This document shows positions 54,705-63,864 of a stretch of DNA of 64,000 nt, in pieces. The notes beneath the pieces were generated by a model, which was given only the letters and a program-made list of their open reading frames with translations, searched no databases and had not been told where the DNA came from. The stretch comes from DATAGF01 sp963834875 (GTDB lineage: Bacteria; Actinomycetota; Thermoleophilia; Miltoncostaeales; Miltoncostaeaceae): NCBI GenBank assembly GCA_963834875.1, contig CAWIDG010000024.1, positions 1 to 64,000 of the forward strand, read 5' to 3'. A program made the translations under genes and the position numbers. How positions within the stretch are numbered: position 1 is the first letter of the stretch; each line of letters opens with the position of its first letter.

Positions 54705-56313
54705 GTGCAGGTTCTGGGCTCTCGGCGGGGTGGCATCGTCACCCTGGTGATCGCCGCGGTGGCGCTCGTGGCCGCAGCGGCGTTCGCCGTCGTCCAGCTC
54801 GTCCAGCGGCCCACCGTCGATGCCCCGACGCCGGCCCCCGGCAGCGCCGTCACCGACTCGCGGCCGGCCATCGCCTTCTCCGTCGACGACGGCCGGCGGC
54901 TCAGCGACCTGCGCGTGACGCTCGACGGCCGCGACGTCACCGCGCGCGTCCGCGGCTCGGGTGACGAGCTCACGGTGACGCCGGTGGCCAAGCTGCCCGA
55001 CGGAGGGCACGAGGTGGCCGTGAGCTTCTCCAGCGGCAACGTCTTCGCGCGGACCGTGGATCGCCGCTGGAGCTTCGACGTCAACACCGTCGCACCCGCT
55101 CCTCGCGGTGGCCGCGCCGAAGCCCCGGGCCCTGCGGGCGAGGAAGGCGGTCAAGTTCCGGGGCAGGGCCGAGGCCGGCTCGACCGTCACCGTGGCCTAC
55201 AAGGGCGGCGAGGCGACCGCGCTGGCCGGCGACGGCGGCGCCTGGTCCGCGGTCGCGCGGCTGCCGGAGGGTGAGGTCGCCACGACCGTCACGGCCGTCG
55301 ACCGCGCCGGCAACACGACGGCCCGCCGGCGCGCCGTCACGGTCAACACGACGGCGCCGCGCCTCCAGGTCACCGCGCCGGCCAAGGGCGACCAGCTCAC
55401 CGAGACCGACCAGCCGCTGGTGTACGGCGCGGTCACGGCGGACAGCCCGAAGGCGCTGACCTTCACGGCCTCGGTGAACGGCGAGGTCGTCGCGACCGCG
55501 AAGGGCCGGGACGCCGTGAGCGCCGACGACGAGGATGTCTATGCGGAGGCCGCGGCCGGCGAGCCGACGGCCCTCGAGCTCGACGGACGGCGCTTCGCCA
55601 TGGCGATCGGGACGCTGCCGCAGGGCCGCAACCGGATCCGGGTGAAGGTGGAGGACCGGGCCGGCAACGTCGCGCGCGCCGTGCGCGTGGTGCACGTGAA
55701 CAGCACCGAGGAGTTCGGCTCGGTCGAGATCGGCGCGCGCGCCCGGGGCGCCGACGTCACCCTCCTGCAGCAGCGCCTGCGCGAGGCCGGCGTGTACCCG
55801 AAGAAGGGCAAGCTCTCGGGCGTCGTCGACAAGAAGACCGAGAAGGCGATCGCCCGCTACCAGAAGCGCTACAAGCTCGCGAAGACCGGCATCGTGGACG
55901 AGCGCATGGTCCAGCGGATGGTCGGGCGCCTCGTCGTCAACCTCAGCCAGTTCCGCGTCCGCCTGATCCGTGACGGCAAGGTCGTGGTCTCGTATCCGAT
56001 CGCCAAGGGGCAGCCCGCCTACCCGACGCCGACCGGCGAGTTCGAGATCATCGACAAGCAGGTCGACCCCACCTGGACTCCGCCCGACTCCCCCTGGGCG
56101 GCCGAGCTCTCGTCGATCCCGCCGGGCCCCGGCAACCCCCTCGGCACACGCTGGATCGGGACGAGCGCCCCCGCGATCGGCTTCCACGGCACCTACGCCT
56201 CCTACTCGGTCGGCACCGCCGCCAGCCACGGCTGCATGCGCATGTACATCGAGGACGTCGAGGCGATGTACGAGCAGGTGACGATCGGGATGAAGCTCTC
56301 GATCCGTCCGTGA
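54705..56313 (+). CDS. L,D-transpeptidase with Ig-like and peptidoglycan-binding domains (one frameshift)
   Basis: About 535 residues. An N-terminal membrane helix (GGIVTLVIAAVALVAAAAFA) is followed by at least two or three Ig-like beta domains (GSTVTVAYKGG, RAGNTTARRR, RAGNVARAVRVVHVNSTEEF), and a peptidoglycan-binding domain 1 (RGADVTLLQQRLREAGVYPK). The YkuD domain ends with the catalytic motif GFHGTYASYS then GTAASHGCMRM, with His and Cys in place. An inserted G near 55100 splits the frame in the first linker. It would form 3-3 cross-links in peptidoglycan. It is followed, with a GTGA overlap, by thioredoxin. Confidence 0.9.
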
Positions 56314-56651
56314 CGCCGGAGCCGGTCGCGGTCACCGACGCCGACTGGGACGCGCGGGTGCTGGGCGGCGACACGCCGGTGCTCGTCAACTTCTGGGCGC
56401 CGTGGTGCGCCCCGTGCCGGAAGGTCGAGCCGATCGTCCGCGACCTCGCCGCCCGCTACGCGGGGCGGCTGACCGTCGCCCGGCTGAACGTCGACGACGA
56501 GCCGCGCGCGGCCGGCCGCTACGACGTCCTCTCCCTGCCGACCCTGATCCTGTTCCGCGGCGGCGAGCCGGTCGAGCGCATGGGCGGCGCCGTCAAGGCG
56601 GCCCGGCTCGAGCGGGCCGTCGCCGCCCACCTCGACGCCCGCGACGACTGA
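56310..56651 (+). CDS. trxA: Thioredoxin
   Basis: Intact, 113 residues. VLVNFWAPWCAPCRKVEPIV carries the WCxPC active site, here WCAPC rather than the commoner WCGPC. VARLNVDDEPRAAGRYDVLS then LPTLILFRGGEPVERMGG includes the cis-Pro. No signal peptide, so cytoplasmic. GTG start overlapping the L,D-transpeptidase stop. The Gly-to-Ala change in the active site alters redox potential in known variants; the effect here is not known. Confidence 0.92.
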   Translation: MTPEPVAVTDADWDARVLGGDTPVLVNFWAPWCAPCRKVEPIVRDLAARYAGRLTVARLNVDDEPRAAGRYDVLSLPTLILFRGGEPVERMGGAVKAARLERAVAAHLDARDD

Positions 56652-56658
56652 GGAGCAC

Positions 56659-56922
56659 ATGTCCGCCATCTACTTCAGCCTCGGCCACGTCCAGCCCTTC
56701 GCCGACATGGCGACCGAGGTCGTCGAGGAGGGGGTGACGCTGGTCCGGGGCGACGGGAAGGTCGTCGGCCTGCACCTGGACGACCCTCGCCTCGTCCTGA
56801 GGCTGCCCGAGCTGATCGAGCGGCTCGGCCTCGACCCCGAGCGCGTCTGGTCGCGCCTGCGCGGGGACGCCGACGTCCTGCTCGGCTCCCGCGCCGCCAC
56901 CTGGGGAGGCGGCGGGGCGTAG
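56659..56922 (+). CDS. Conserved-looking small protein, unrecognised
   Basis: Intact, 87 residues, 7 nt after thioredoxin with AGGAG upstream of its ATG. It reads SAIYFSLGHVQPFADMATEV then GDGKVVGLHLDDPRLVLRLP and LIERLGLDPERVWSRLRGDA, and ends in a Gly-rich tail. No membrane segment, cysteine or known motif. It is co-transcribed with the thioredoxin and transpeptidase genes. No function is assigned. Confidence 0.7.
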   Translation: MSAIYFSLGHVQPFADMATEVVEEGVTLVRGDGKVVGLHLDDPRLVLRLPELIERLGLDPERVWSRLRGDADVLLGSRAATWGGGGA

Positions 56923-56964
56923 ACCACGGCCCGGCGGGCCGGGTAGAGGGCGGGAGCGCGAGAG

Positions 56965-57001
56965 CCTGCGCCTGCCTGCCTGCCTGCCAGCCAGCCAGCT
57001 A
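56965..57001. repeat. Tetranucleotide repeat tract (CCTG then CCAG)
   Basis: About four CCTG units followed by three CCAG units in the short gap before the AbrB antitoxin gene. It may be prone to slippage; no promoter element overlaps it. Confidence 0.7.
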
Positions 57002-57011
57002 CGGCGGGTGG

Positions 57012-57017
57012 TAGCAT
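57012..57017 (+). promoter_or_regulatory. -10 box (TAGCAT) of the AbrB/PIN operon
   Basis: TAGCAT begins exactly 12 nt before ATG 57024, so transcription should start at the ATG. No ribosome-binding sequence fits in between. Confidence 0.45.
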
Positions 57018-57023
57018 CCTGGC

Positions 57024-57259
57024 ATGCGAGCAACCATTGACAAGGCAGGGCGGGTGGTACTGCCCAAGCCCTTGCGCGACCGGATCGGGCTCCGTCCAGG
57101 CGAGGTCGAGGTGTCGGTCGACGGCGCCGGGCTCCGCATCGAGCCGCTCGCCGGCAGATGTCCTCGGAGGAGCGCGACGGTCGCCTGGTCGTGCCGCGAT
57201 CGGGGGCGGCGATCGACGACGAGGTCGTCCGGTCGCTGCGCGATGCCGACCAGCGGTAG
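57024..57259 (+). CDS. AbrB/SpoVT-type antitoxin (one frameshift)
   Basis: RATIDKAGRVVLPKPLRDRI then GLRPGEVEVSVDGAGLRIEP is the swapped-hairpin AbrB fold used by VapB antitoxins. A small error near 57160 breaks the frame; corrected, it continues EERDGRLVVPRSGAAIDDEV and ends VRSLRDADQR at TAG 57257-57259. About 78 residues, normal for the family. It overlaps the toxin start by 17 nt and should repress its own leaderless promoter. Confidence 0.82.
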
Positions 57260-57672
57260 GCGCCCGGATCTGCTCGTCGACACGAGCGTCGCCGTCGCGC
57301 TCGTACTCGAGGACCACGAAGGCCACGTCCGCGTCGCCGAGGCCCTGGGCGGCCGCCGCCTGGGGCTGGCCGGACACGCATCGTTCGAGACCTACTCGAT
57401 CCTCACGCGGCTGCCGTCGCCCGCCCGATTGACACCGCGCGCAGCGGCGCGGGTCATCGAGGCGAACTTCCCCTCGGGCCGCTTCCTCGGCGCCCGGCGG
57501 GCAGCCGAGTTGCTCGGCTCCCTCCCCGGCCTTGGCATCGCCGGTGGCTCCGTCTACGACGCCCTCGTCGCGGGCGCGGCGAACGAGCACCGGATCAGGC
57601 TTGGGAACCCGCGACCGGCGGGCGCTCGAGGTCTACCGGGCGCTCGAGGTCGAGGTCGAGCTGATCGCCTGA
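57243..57672 (+). CDS. PIN-domain toxin, VapC type (one frameshift)
   Basis: PTSGRRPDLLVDTSVAVALV has the first catalytic Asp, GLAGHASFETYSILTRLPSP the Glu, and GGSVYDALVAGAANEHRIRL the second Asp. A frame change near 57605 leads to LGTRDRRALEVYRALEVEVE and the stop TGA 57670-57672. About 142 residues repaired, normal for VapC. ATG 57243 lies inside the antitoxin gene. It should be a sequence- or structure-specific RNase held inactive by the AbrB partner. Confidence 0.85.
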
Positions 57673-57698
57673 GGGCCGGTACCGGTCGCGCCGCGGGC

Positions 57699-60600
57699 TT
57701 AGGGCCGGACCCGCTCCAGCCGCAGCGCCAGGGGCTCGCCGTCCACGACGTGCTCCTCGCGGCGCAGCCCGGCGAAGGGGGCGCCGTGGCCCACCGTGAG
57801 GCGGGTCGCGAGCGTCTCGGCGGCGATGGCGTCGCGGTGCTCCTCGATCGCCTCGCGCACCTCGCCGGAGCCGTCGAGGTGCAGGTGGATCCGCTCCTCC
57901 ACGCGCAGGCCGGCCGCCCGCCGCGCCCCCTGGACCGCGTGGACCACCTCGCGCGCGAGCGCGTCGCGGCGGAGCTCCGGGGTGATCTCGGTGGCGAGGC
58001 CCACGGCCAGGGCGGCGTCCTGGCCCACGGCGTAGCCCTCCGTGGGCCGGGCCTCGAGCAGCAGGTCCTCGGGGCGCGAGGCGCTCGCGGTCGCCGTCGA
58101 GGGCGATCTCGACGTCCTCCCCCGCGTCGATCGCCCGCGCCGACTCGGCGGCGGGCAGGGCGGCGACGGCGGCCGCCACCTCGGGCATGCGGCTGCCGAA
58201 GCGCGGCCCGAGGCGGCGGTAGTTCGGCTTCACCGTCACCTCCACCAGCTCGCCGGGATCGGTGACGAACCGCACCCGCCGGACGTTGAGCTCCTCGGCC
58301 ACGAGGTCGACGAGGCCCTCGACTGAGCGGGCGAGCGCCGCCGGCCCGGCGACGACGGCCTCGGCGAGCGGCTGGCGCACCTTGAGCCGCGCCTCCGAGC
58401 GGGCGCGCAGGCCCACGCCCACCGCGCTGCGGGCCGCGGCCATGGCGGCCTCGAGCTCCGCGTCGCGGCGGCCGGCCGGCGCCGGCCAGTCGGCGAGGTG
58501 GACGCTCTCCGGCGCCGCGGGGTCGTGGGCGGCGACCAGGTTGCCGTACATCTCCTCCGCGACGAACGGGCAGAACGGCGCGACCATCAGGGCCAGGCTC
58601 GTCAGGCACTCGTGGAGGGTCGCGAACGCCGCCGCCGCGTCCGCCCCGGGGCCGGCGCCGTCGGCCGCCGCGCCGCGGCCGCCCCAGAAGCGGCGCCGGG
58701 ACGTGCGCACGTACCAGTTCGAGAGGTCGTCGAGGAAGCCCTCGAGCGCCCGCCCGGCGGCCGTGGCGTCGTAGCCCTCGAGGCGGTCGGTGACCTCGGC
58801 GACCGTCGCGTCGAGGCGCGACAGGATCCAGCGGTCGATGGGGCGGCGGGCGGCGGCGGCCGCGCCCTCGCCGGGCGACCAGCCGTCGGGCAGGGCGGCG
58901 TAGGTGACCAGGAACGCGTGGGTGTTCCAGAGCGTCAGCAGGAAGCGGCGCATCGCCTCGTCCACCGCCTCGAGGCTGAAGCGGAAGGAGTCCCACGGGC
59001 TCTGGGCGGTCAGGAGGTACCAGCGGAACGCGTCGGCCCCCTGGCGGTCGAGCACGGTCCCGGGCTCGATGACGTTGCCCTTGCTCTTGCTCATCTTCTG
59101 GCCCTCGGCGTCGAGGATCAGGCCGAGGCAGACGACGTTGCGGTAGGCCGCCTCGTCGAAGAGGAGGGTGCTCTCGGCGAGCAGGGAGTAGAACCAGCCC
59201 CGGGTCTGGTCGAGGGCCTCGCAGATGAAGTCGGCCGGGAAGCGCCCCGCCAGGTCCCCGCCCGTGGCGAACGGGTGGTGGTCCTGGGCGAACGGCATCG
59301 CGCCGCTGTCGTACCAGACGTCGATGACCTCGGGCTCGCGCGCCATGGCGCCGCCGCAGTCGCAGGTCAGCACGACCTCGTCCACGTAGGGCCGGTGGGG
59401 GTCGAAGGGCTCCGGCAGCTCCTGGACCGCGCGCGCCCGCAGCTCGTCGTAGGAGCCGACGGCGTCGATGCGGCCGCAGTCGGCGCAGCGCCACAGGGGC
59501 AGCGGCGTGCCCCAGTAGCGGTCGCGCGAGATCGCCCAGTTGACGTTGCCCTCGAGCCACCGGCCGAAGCGCCCGTCGCGCACGCGCTCGGGGTGCCAGC
59601 CGATGCGGCGGTTGAGCTCCAGCATCCGGTCGACGACCGCGGTCGTGCGGACGTACCACGAGGGCTTGGCGTAGTACAGGAGCGGCGTGCCGCACCGCCA
59701 GCAGTGGGGGTACTGGTGGCGGTGGGTCTCGGCGCGGACCAGCAGCCCGCGCTCGGCGAGATCGGCGACGAGGCCGGGGTCGGCCTCCTTGACGGCGCGA
59801 CCGGCCCAGGGCCCGACGGCCGCCGTGTAGCGGCCGTCGGGACCGACCGGGTTCGGCGCCGGGAAGCCGTGCCGCCGCGCCAGGTCCATGTCGTCCTCGC
59901 CGAAGGCCGGGGCGATGTGGACGATGCCCGTGCCGTCCTCGGTCGTCACGAAGCCGGCCGCGACCACCGCGTGCGGGCCGTCGACGTAGGGGAACGGCGC
60001 GGCGTAGCGGCGGCCGACGAGCTCGCCGGCCGGGACGCGCCGGGCGACGACGGCCCCCTCCCCGAGGACCTTCTCGACGAGCGCCTCGGCCATGACCAGG
60101 GTCTCCCCCTCGTGCTCGACCGCCGCGTAGAGGACGTCCGGGTTGACCGCGGCCGCCTGGTTGGCCGGGAGCGTCCACGGGGTGGTCGTCCAGACGAGCA
60201 GCGACTCGCCCGGCGCGTCGGCCAGCGGGAAGCGCACGAAGATCGAGGGGTCCTCGACCTCCTCGTAGCCGAGGGCGACCTCGTGGCTCGACAGGGCCGT
60301 GCCGCACCGCGGGCAGTAGGGCACGACCTTGTCGCTCTGGGCGAGCAGGCCGCGCCGGTACAGCTCGGCCAGGCTCCACCAGACGCTCTCGATGTAGTCG
60401 GCGTCCATCGTCCGGTAGGCCCGCTCGGTGTCGATCCAGAACCCGATCCGCTCGGTCAGCCGCTCCCACTCGTCGACGTAGGCGACCACCGACTCGCGGC
60501 AGAGCGCGTTGAACTCGGCGATGCCGTACGCCTCGATCTGCGGCTTGCCGGAGATGCCCAGCCGCCGCTCGACCTCGATCTCCACGGGCAGGCCGTGGCA

Positions 60601-60870
60601 GTCCCAGCCGCCGCGCCGGTCGGCGAAGCGCCCGCGCATCGTCTGGAAGCGCGGGTAGATGTCCTTGAACACGCGCGAGAGGACGTGGCCCGCGTGGGGG
60701 CGGCCGTTCGCCGTGGGCGGGCCCTCGTAGAAGACGAACGGCGGCGATCCGCGGCGCGCCTCGAGGCTGCGCCGGAACACGTCGCGCTCCCGCCAGAACG
60801 CGAGGACGCGCTCCTCCATCGCCACCCAGTCGGCCGCCGGGGGGACCTCCCGCCAGCCGCGCGGGCTCAT
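57699..60870 (-). CDS. ileS: Isoleucyl-tRNA synthetase (one frameshift)
   Basis: About 1057 residues. Class I signature is GPPTANGRPHAGHV (HIGH box as HAGH), and the second is GQKMSKSKGNVIEPG. The editing domain shows LLVWTTTPWTLPANQAAAVN and EDGTGIVHIAPAFGEDDMDL. The anticodon-binding part follows. An error near 58080 splits off the last 115 residues (AVGQDAALAVGLATEITPEL). The HIGH-box context and length resemble type-2, eukaryote-like IleRS, which is often mupirocin-tolerant; this is inference. The ATG overlaps the stop of the upstream HAD gene, an unusual coupling. Confidence 0.93.
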
Positions 60871-61526
60871 GCCGCCAGGGTCGTGCGGGCCTCGAGCTCC
60901 TCGCGCACCTGGTGGAAGTCCTCGAAGGGGACGAACGGCACCCCGTCGGCGGTGAGGTCGCGGGCGAGGTGTGCGCGGGCGAACACGATGTCGGCCATCT
61001 TCGCCACGCACCGGTCGGACACGCCGTCGCCGATCAGCACCAGCCGCTCCCCCGCGCGGCGTGCGCGGACGTCGTGGCGCTTGCAGCGCCGCCCGCAGAC
61101 GGCGCAGCGGTCGCCGCGGTCGGCCCAGACCAGCCGGGCGCCCCGCGGCGAGAACTCCGCCTCGTGGCTCGCGACCTCGAGGTGCCCCAGGCCCCACCGG
61201 CTCAGCACCGCGTCGATGACCGACCGGAACCCCGACGACAGCACGAGCAGGCGGTGGCCGCGATCGCGCGCCCACGCGACGAAGTCGGGGAACCCCGCGC
61301 GCATCCCGGCGTCGCGGAGCACGAGCTCGCGCACCTGTTCCGGGGTCGCCCGGACGCCGGCGAACTCCGCCTCCATCGCCTGCTCGAGCGTGAGCTCGCC
61401 CGCGCGGAGACGGGGCTCGATCGCCTCCCAGAGGTCCCCGTCGCCGTAGCGCCGGACGATCAGGTGGAGCGTGTCGTTCTGGGTGATCGTGCCGTCGAAA
61501 TCACAGGCGATGAGCAGCTTCTCCAC
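60867..61526 (-). CDS. HAD-family phosphatase, MtnX/SerB-like
   Basis: Intact, 219 residues from GTG 61526. Motif I LLIACDFDGTITQNDTLHLI, motif II LLVLSSGFRSVIDAVLSRWG, and motif IV ERLVLIGDGVSDRCVAKMAD are present. A cysteine cluster (CAVCGRRCKRHDV) precedes motif IV and matches the extra loop of MtnX-type 2-hydroxy-3-keto-5-methylthiopentenyl phosphatases, but no other methionine-salvage gene is in the window. A general phosphoserine-like phosphatase is an alternative. It overlaps ileS by four bases. Confidence 0.82.
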   Translation of the reverse strand: MEKLLIACDFDGTITQNDTLHLIVRRYGDGDLWEAIEPRLRAGELTLEQAMEAEFAGVRATPEQVRELVLRDAGMRAGFPDFVAWARDRGHRLLVLSSGFRSVIDAVLSRWGLGHLEVASHEAEFSPRGARLVWADRGDRCAVCGRRCKRHDVRARRAGERLVLIGDGVSDRCVAKMADIVFARAHLARDLTADGVPFVPFEDFHQVREELEARTTLAA

Positions 61527-61534
61527 CGGGCCGG

Positions 61535-61540
61535 AGGGTA
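61535..61540 (-). promoter_or_regulatory. -10 box (TACCCT) of the HAD-ileS operon
   Basis: On the minus strand TACCCT begins 14 nt before GTG 61526, again too close for a leader. The plus-strand gene at 61592 is divergent, with its own box TAGGAT at 61579. Confidence 0.4.
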
Positions 61541-61578
61541 CCAGAGCAGGGCTTCGCGCCCCCGCGGGTGCGGCGCAC

Positions 61579-61584
61579 TAGGAT
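61579..61584 (+). promoter_or_regulatory. -10 box (TAGGAT) upstream of the TIGR00725-type gene
   Basis: TAGGAT begins 13 nt before GTG 61592, which supports that start over an in-frame GTG at 61568 and predicts a leaderless mRNA. Confidence 0.45.
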
Positions 61585-61591
61585 CGGCGCC

Positions 61592-62071
61592 GTGGGCAGC
61601 CGCGCCATCGCCGTGATCGGCCAGGGCGCCCCCGACGAGGGCGCCGCGGCCGACGTCGCGCGGACGGTCGGCCGGCTGCTCGCGCAGGCCGGGGCGACCG
61701 TCGTGACGGGGGGCCTCGGCGGCGTGATGGCGGCCGCGGGCCGCGGCGCCCGGTCGGCCGGCGGGCGCGTCACCGCGATCCTCCCGGGCACCGACCGCGA
61801 CGCGGCCCACGAGGCCGACGCGGTGGTGTGCAGCGGCGTCGGCGAGGCGCGCAACCTGGCCGTCGTGGCCTCTGCCGACGCGGTCATCGCGGTCGGCGGG
61901 GGCTGGGGCACGCTGTCGGAGATCGGCCTGGCGCGGAAGCTGGGACGGCCGGTGGTGCTCCTGGACTCCTGGCGGATCGCCGAGCCCGGGGCGCAGGACG
62001 GCGCGTCGGCCTGCCCGACCGCAACCACCCCCGAGGCGGCCGTGCGCATGGCGCTCGAGGCGGTCCCATAG
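61592..62071 (+). CDS. TIGR00725-type Rossmann-fold protein (LOG/DprA-related)
   Basis: Intact, 159 residues. GSRAIAVIGQGAPDEGAAAD, then GATVVTGGLGGVMAAAGRGA and RNLAVVASADAVIAVGGGWG then TLSEIGLARKLGRPVVLLDS are the conserved glycine loops of the SLOG-like family that includes lysine-decarboxylase-like nucleotide-binding proteins. The PGGxGTxxE motif of cytokinin-activating LOG enzymes is replaced by GGGWGTLSE. It probably binds a nucleotide; its role is unknown. The stop overlaps the next gene. Confidence 0.75.
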   Translation: MGSRAIAVIGQGAPDEGAAADVARTVGRLLAQAGATVVTGGLGGVMAAAGRGARSAGGRVTAILPGTDRDAAHEADAVVCSGVGEARNLAVVASADAVIAVGGGWGTLSEIGLARKLGRPVVLLDSWRIAEPGAQDGASACPTATTPEAAVRMALEAVP

Positions 62072-62775
62072 CCGCCCCCCGGCCCATCCTGATCCACGGC
62101 TCGGGCGGCGACCACCGCGTCTGGGGCCTCCAGACCGCCCGGCTGGGCGGGGCGATCGCGGTCGACCTGCCGGGGCACCCGGAGGGCCAGGCCCTCGACC
62201 GCCTCGAGGCCCTGGCCGACGCGCTCGCGCCGGCCGTCGAGTCGATCGAGGCGCCCCGGGTGCTCGTCGGCCACTCGCTGGGGGGAGCGGTCGCCCTCGA
62301 GCTCGCCCGCGCCCGCCCCGCCCTGGTGGACGGGCTGGTCGTCATCGCCGCCGGCGCGCGGCTGCCCGTGCCCGACGAGGTGCTGGAGCGGGTCCGCGCG
62401 GACCCGGCCGCCGAGCGGCGGCGCCTGATGGAGGGCTTCCTCACCGACGCGGACACGCCGATCGCGCGCCAGGTCGAGGCGGCGCTCACGGCCTGCGACG
62501 ACGCGACGCTGGCGGCCGACTACGCGGCGTGCGCGGCGATCGACCTGCGGGGGCGGCTCGGGGGGCTCCGGGCGCCCGCCCTCGTGATCGCCGGCGCCGA
62601 GGACCGCCTCACGCCGCCCTGGCTGTCGGAGGAGCTCGCCCGCGAGCTGCCGATGGCGCAGATGATCCTCGTGCCCGGGGCGCGCCACATGCCCATGGCC
62701 GACGCCGACGGCACCGTGAACATGCTCGCCGCCGCCTTCCTGGCGCGCCTCGAGCTGACCCTGGCCGAACCGTGA
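62068..62775 (+). CDS. Alpha/beta-hydrolase fold protein
   Basis: About 235 residues. RPILIHGSGGDHRVWGLQTA holds the oxyanion region, VLVGHSLGGAVALELARARP the nucleophile elbow with Ser, GAEDRLTPPWLSEELARELP the acid, and VPGARHMPMADADGTVNMLA the His. No ATG or GTG fits the start; an ATA at 62068, overlapping the previous TAG, is the only codon at the expected place, so the start may be misread. Substrate unknown; the family includes esterases and C-C hydrolases. Confidence 0.8.
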   Translation: MAAPRPILIHGSGGDHRVWGLQTARLGGAIAVDLPGHPEGQALDRLEALADALAPAVESIEAPRVLVGHSLGGAVALELARARPALVDGLVVIAAGARLPVPDEVLERVRADPAAERRRLMEGFLTDADTPIARQVEAALTACDDATLAADYAACAAIDLRGRLGGLRAPALVIAGAEDRLTPPWLSEELARELPMAQMILVPGARHMPMADADGTVNMLAAAFLARLELTLAEP

Positions 62776-63720
62776 CCTCAGCCCCTCGGGGCCCCCTGGG
62801 GCCCGTGGCCCTCGTGGTGAACCCCGCCGCGACGCGCTCGGGCACCGCGGTGCGGGCGGAGGTCGCGCGCGCGCTCGCGCCGCTGGGGCTGGAGTGGTCG
62901 CTCGTGACCGGCGGGCCGGGGGATGCGGCCCGGCTGGCCCGCGAGGCGGCCGAGCAGGGCGCGGCCGTCGTGGTCTCGCTCGGCGGCGACGGCGTCGCGG
63001 GCGAGGTCGCCGGCGCCCTGGCGGGAGGCCCCGTGGCCATGGCGCCGCTGCCCGGCGGCAACGCCAACGTGTTCTCGCGGGCCATCGGCTGGCCGAACTC
63101 GACGCGCTCCGCCCTGCCGCTGCTGGCGGCCGCCCTGGCGGGGGCGCGCGTGCGCGACGCGGCGCTGGGGCTCCTCCGCCTGGGCGGAGCCGACGGCCCC
63201 GAGCGGGTGTTCGCCGTGAACGCCGGCATCGGGCTCGACGCCGCCACCGTCGAGTGGATCGAGGCGCGCCCGCGCACCAAGCGCCGCCTCCGCCAGGCCG
63301 GCTTCATCCTGGGCGCCGCCATCGCGGTCGCCCGCTCGGGCCGGGCCCCGCACCTGCGCGCGATCGCCGACGGCGGCGAGCCGGTCCTCGCCCGCGCCGT
63401 GCTCTCCGCCTGCGGGACGCCCTACACGTACCTGGGCCGCCGCCCGCTCGACCTGGCCCCGGGCGCCGCGTTCGACGGTCGCCTGGCGTGGGTGGCGCTC
63501 ACGCGCCTCCGCCCCCAGGAGCTGTCGCGGCTGGCGCTGCGGGCGGCGCGCGGAGCGGACCTGCCGATCGGCTCCGAGGCCCTGCGCGGCGGCGCCGTCC
63601 TGCGCGAGCTGCTGGTCGAGAGCGACGCGCCCGCGCCGGTGCAGGCCGACGGGGAGCCCCTGGGGCGCCACGAGCAGGTCCGCGTCTCGCGGGCCCGGTG
63701 CTGCGGGCGGTGGAGCCGCA
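62772..63720 (+). CDS. Diacylglycerol-kinase-family lipid kinase (end uncertain)
   Basis: The GTG at 62772 overlaps the hydrolase stop. VALVVNPAATRSGTAVRAEV, VVVSLGGDGVAGEVAGALAG (the GGDG catalytic loop), MAPLPGGNANVFSRAIGWPN (P-G-G-x-N), and FAVNAGIGLDAATVEWIEAR identify the DagK/YegS/BmrU family. The C-terminal domain has VLRELLVESDAPAPVQADGE then PLGRHEQVRVS. As written the frame has no stop and runs past the window end, so a small error near 63690 probably hides the true stop before the hairpin at 63722. About 315 residues. It phosphorylates a lipid head group. Confidence 0.85.
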
Positions 63721-63854
63721 TCCGGGCAGTGGAGTGCCCGGAAACGTTCAGCGGGCTGCGCCGGCCGACGGAATCATCGCGGATGCGGCGTCATCGGAGC
63801 CGCGCGACAGCGGCGCTCCTCGCGGAGCCAGACAACGCTCCCGGGCACTCCACT
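63715..63854 (+). repeat. Interleaved inverted repeats upstream of the DJ-1/PfpI gene
   Basis: GCCGCATCCG (63715-63724) is complementary to CGGATGCGGC (63780-63789), and AGTGGAGTGCCCGG (63728-63741) to CCGGGCACTCCACT (63841-63854). The order A-B-A'-B' cannot form two nested stems; it would give a pseudoknot or alternative structures. Part B also folds on itself. Confidence 0.55.
63722..63741 (+). terminator. Hairpin after the lipid kinase gene
   Basis: CCGGGCA-GTGGAG-TGCCCGG is a perfect 7-bp stem with a 6-nt loop. There is no T-run, so it could be a weak terminator or part of the larger structure at 63715-63854. Confidence 0.4.
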
Positions 63855-63864
63855 ATCTGGGGCC

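Noticed and set aside
56965..57001. The CCTG/CCAG tract as a regulatory hairpin.
   Set aside because: The two halves are not reverse complements, so no stem forms; it is a simple tetranucleotide repeat.
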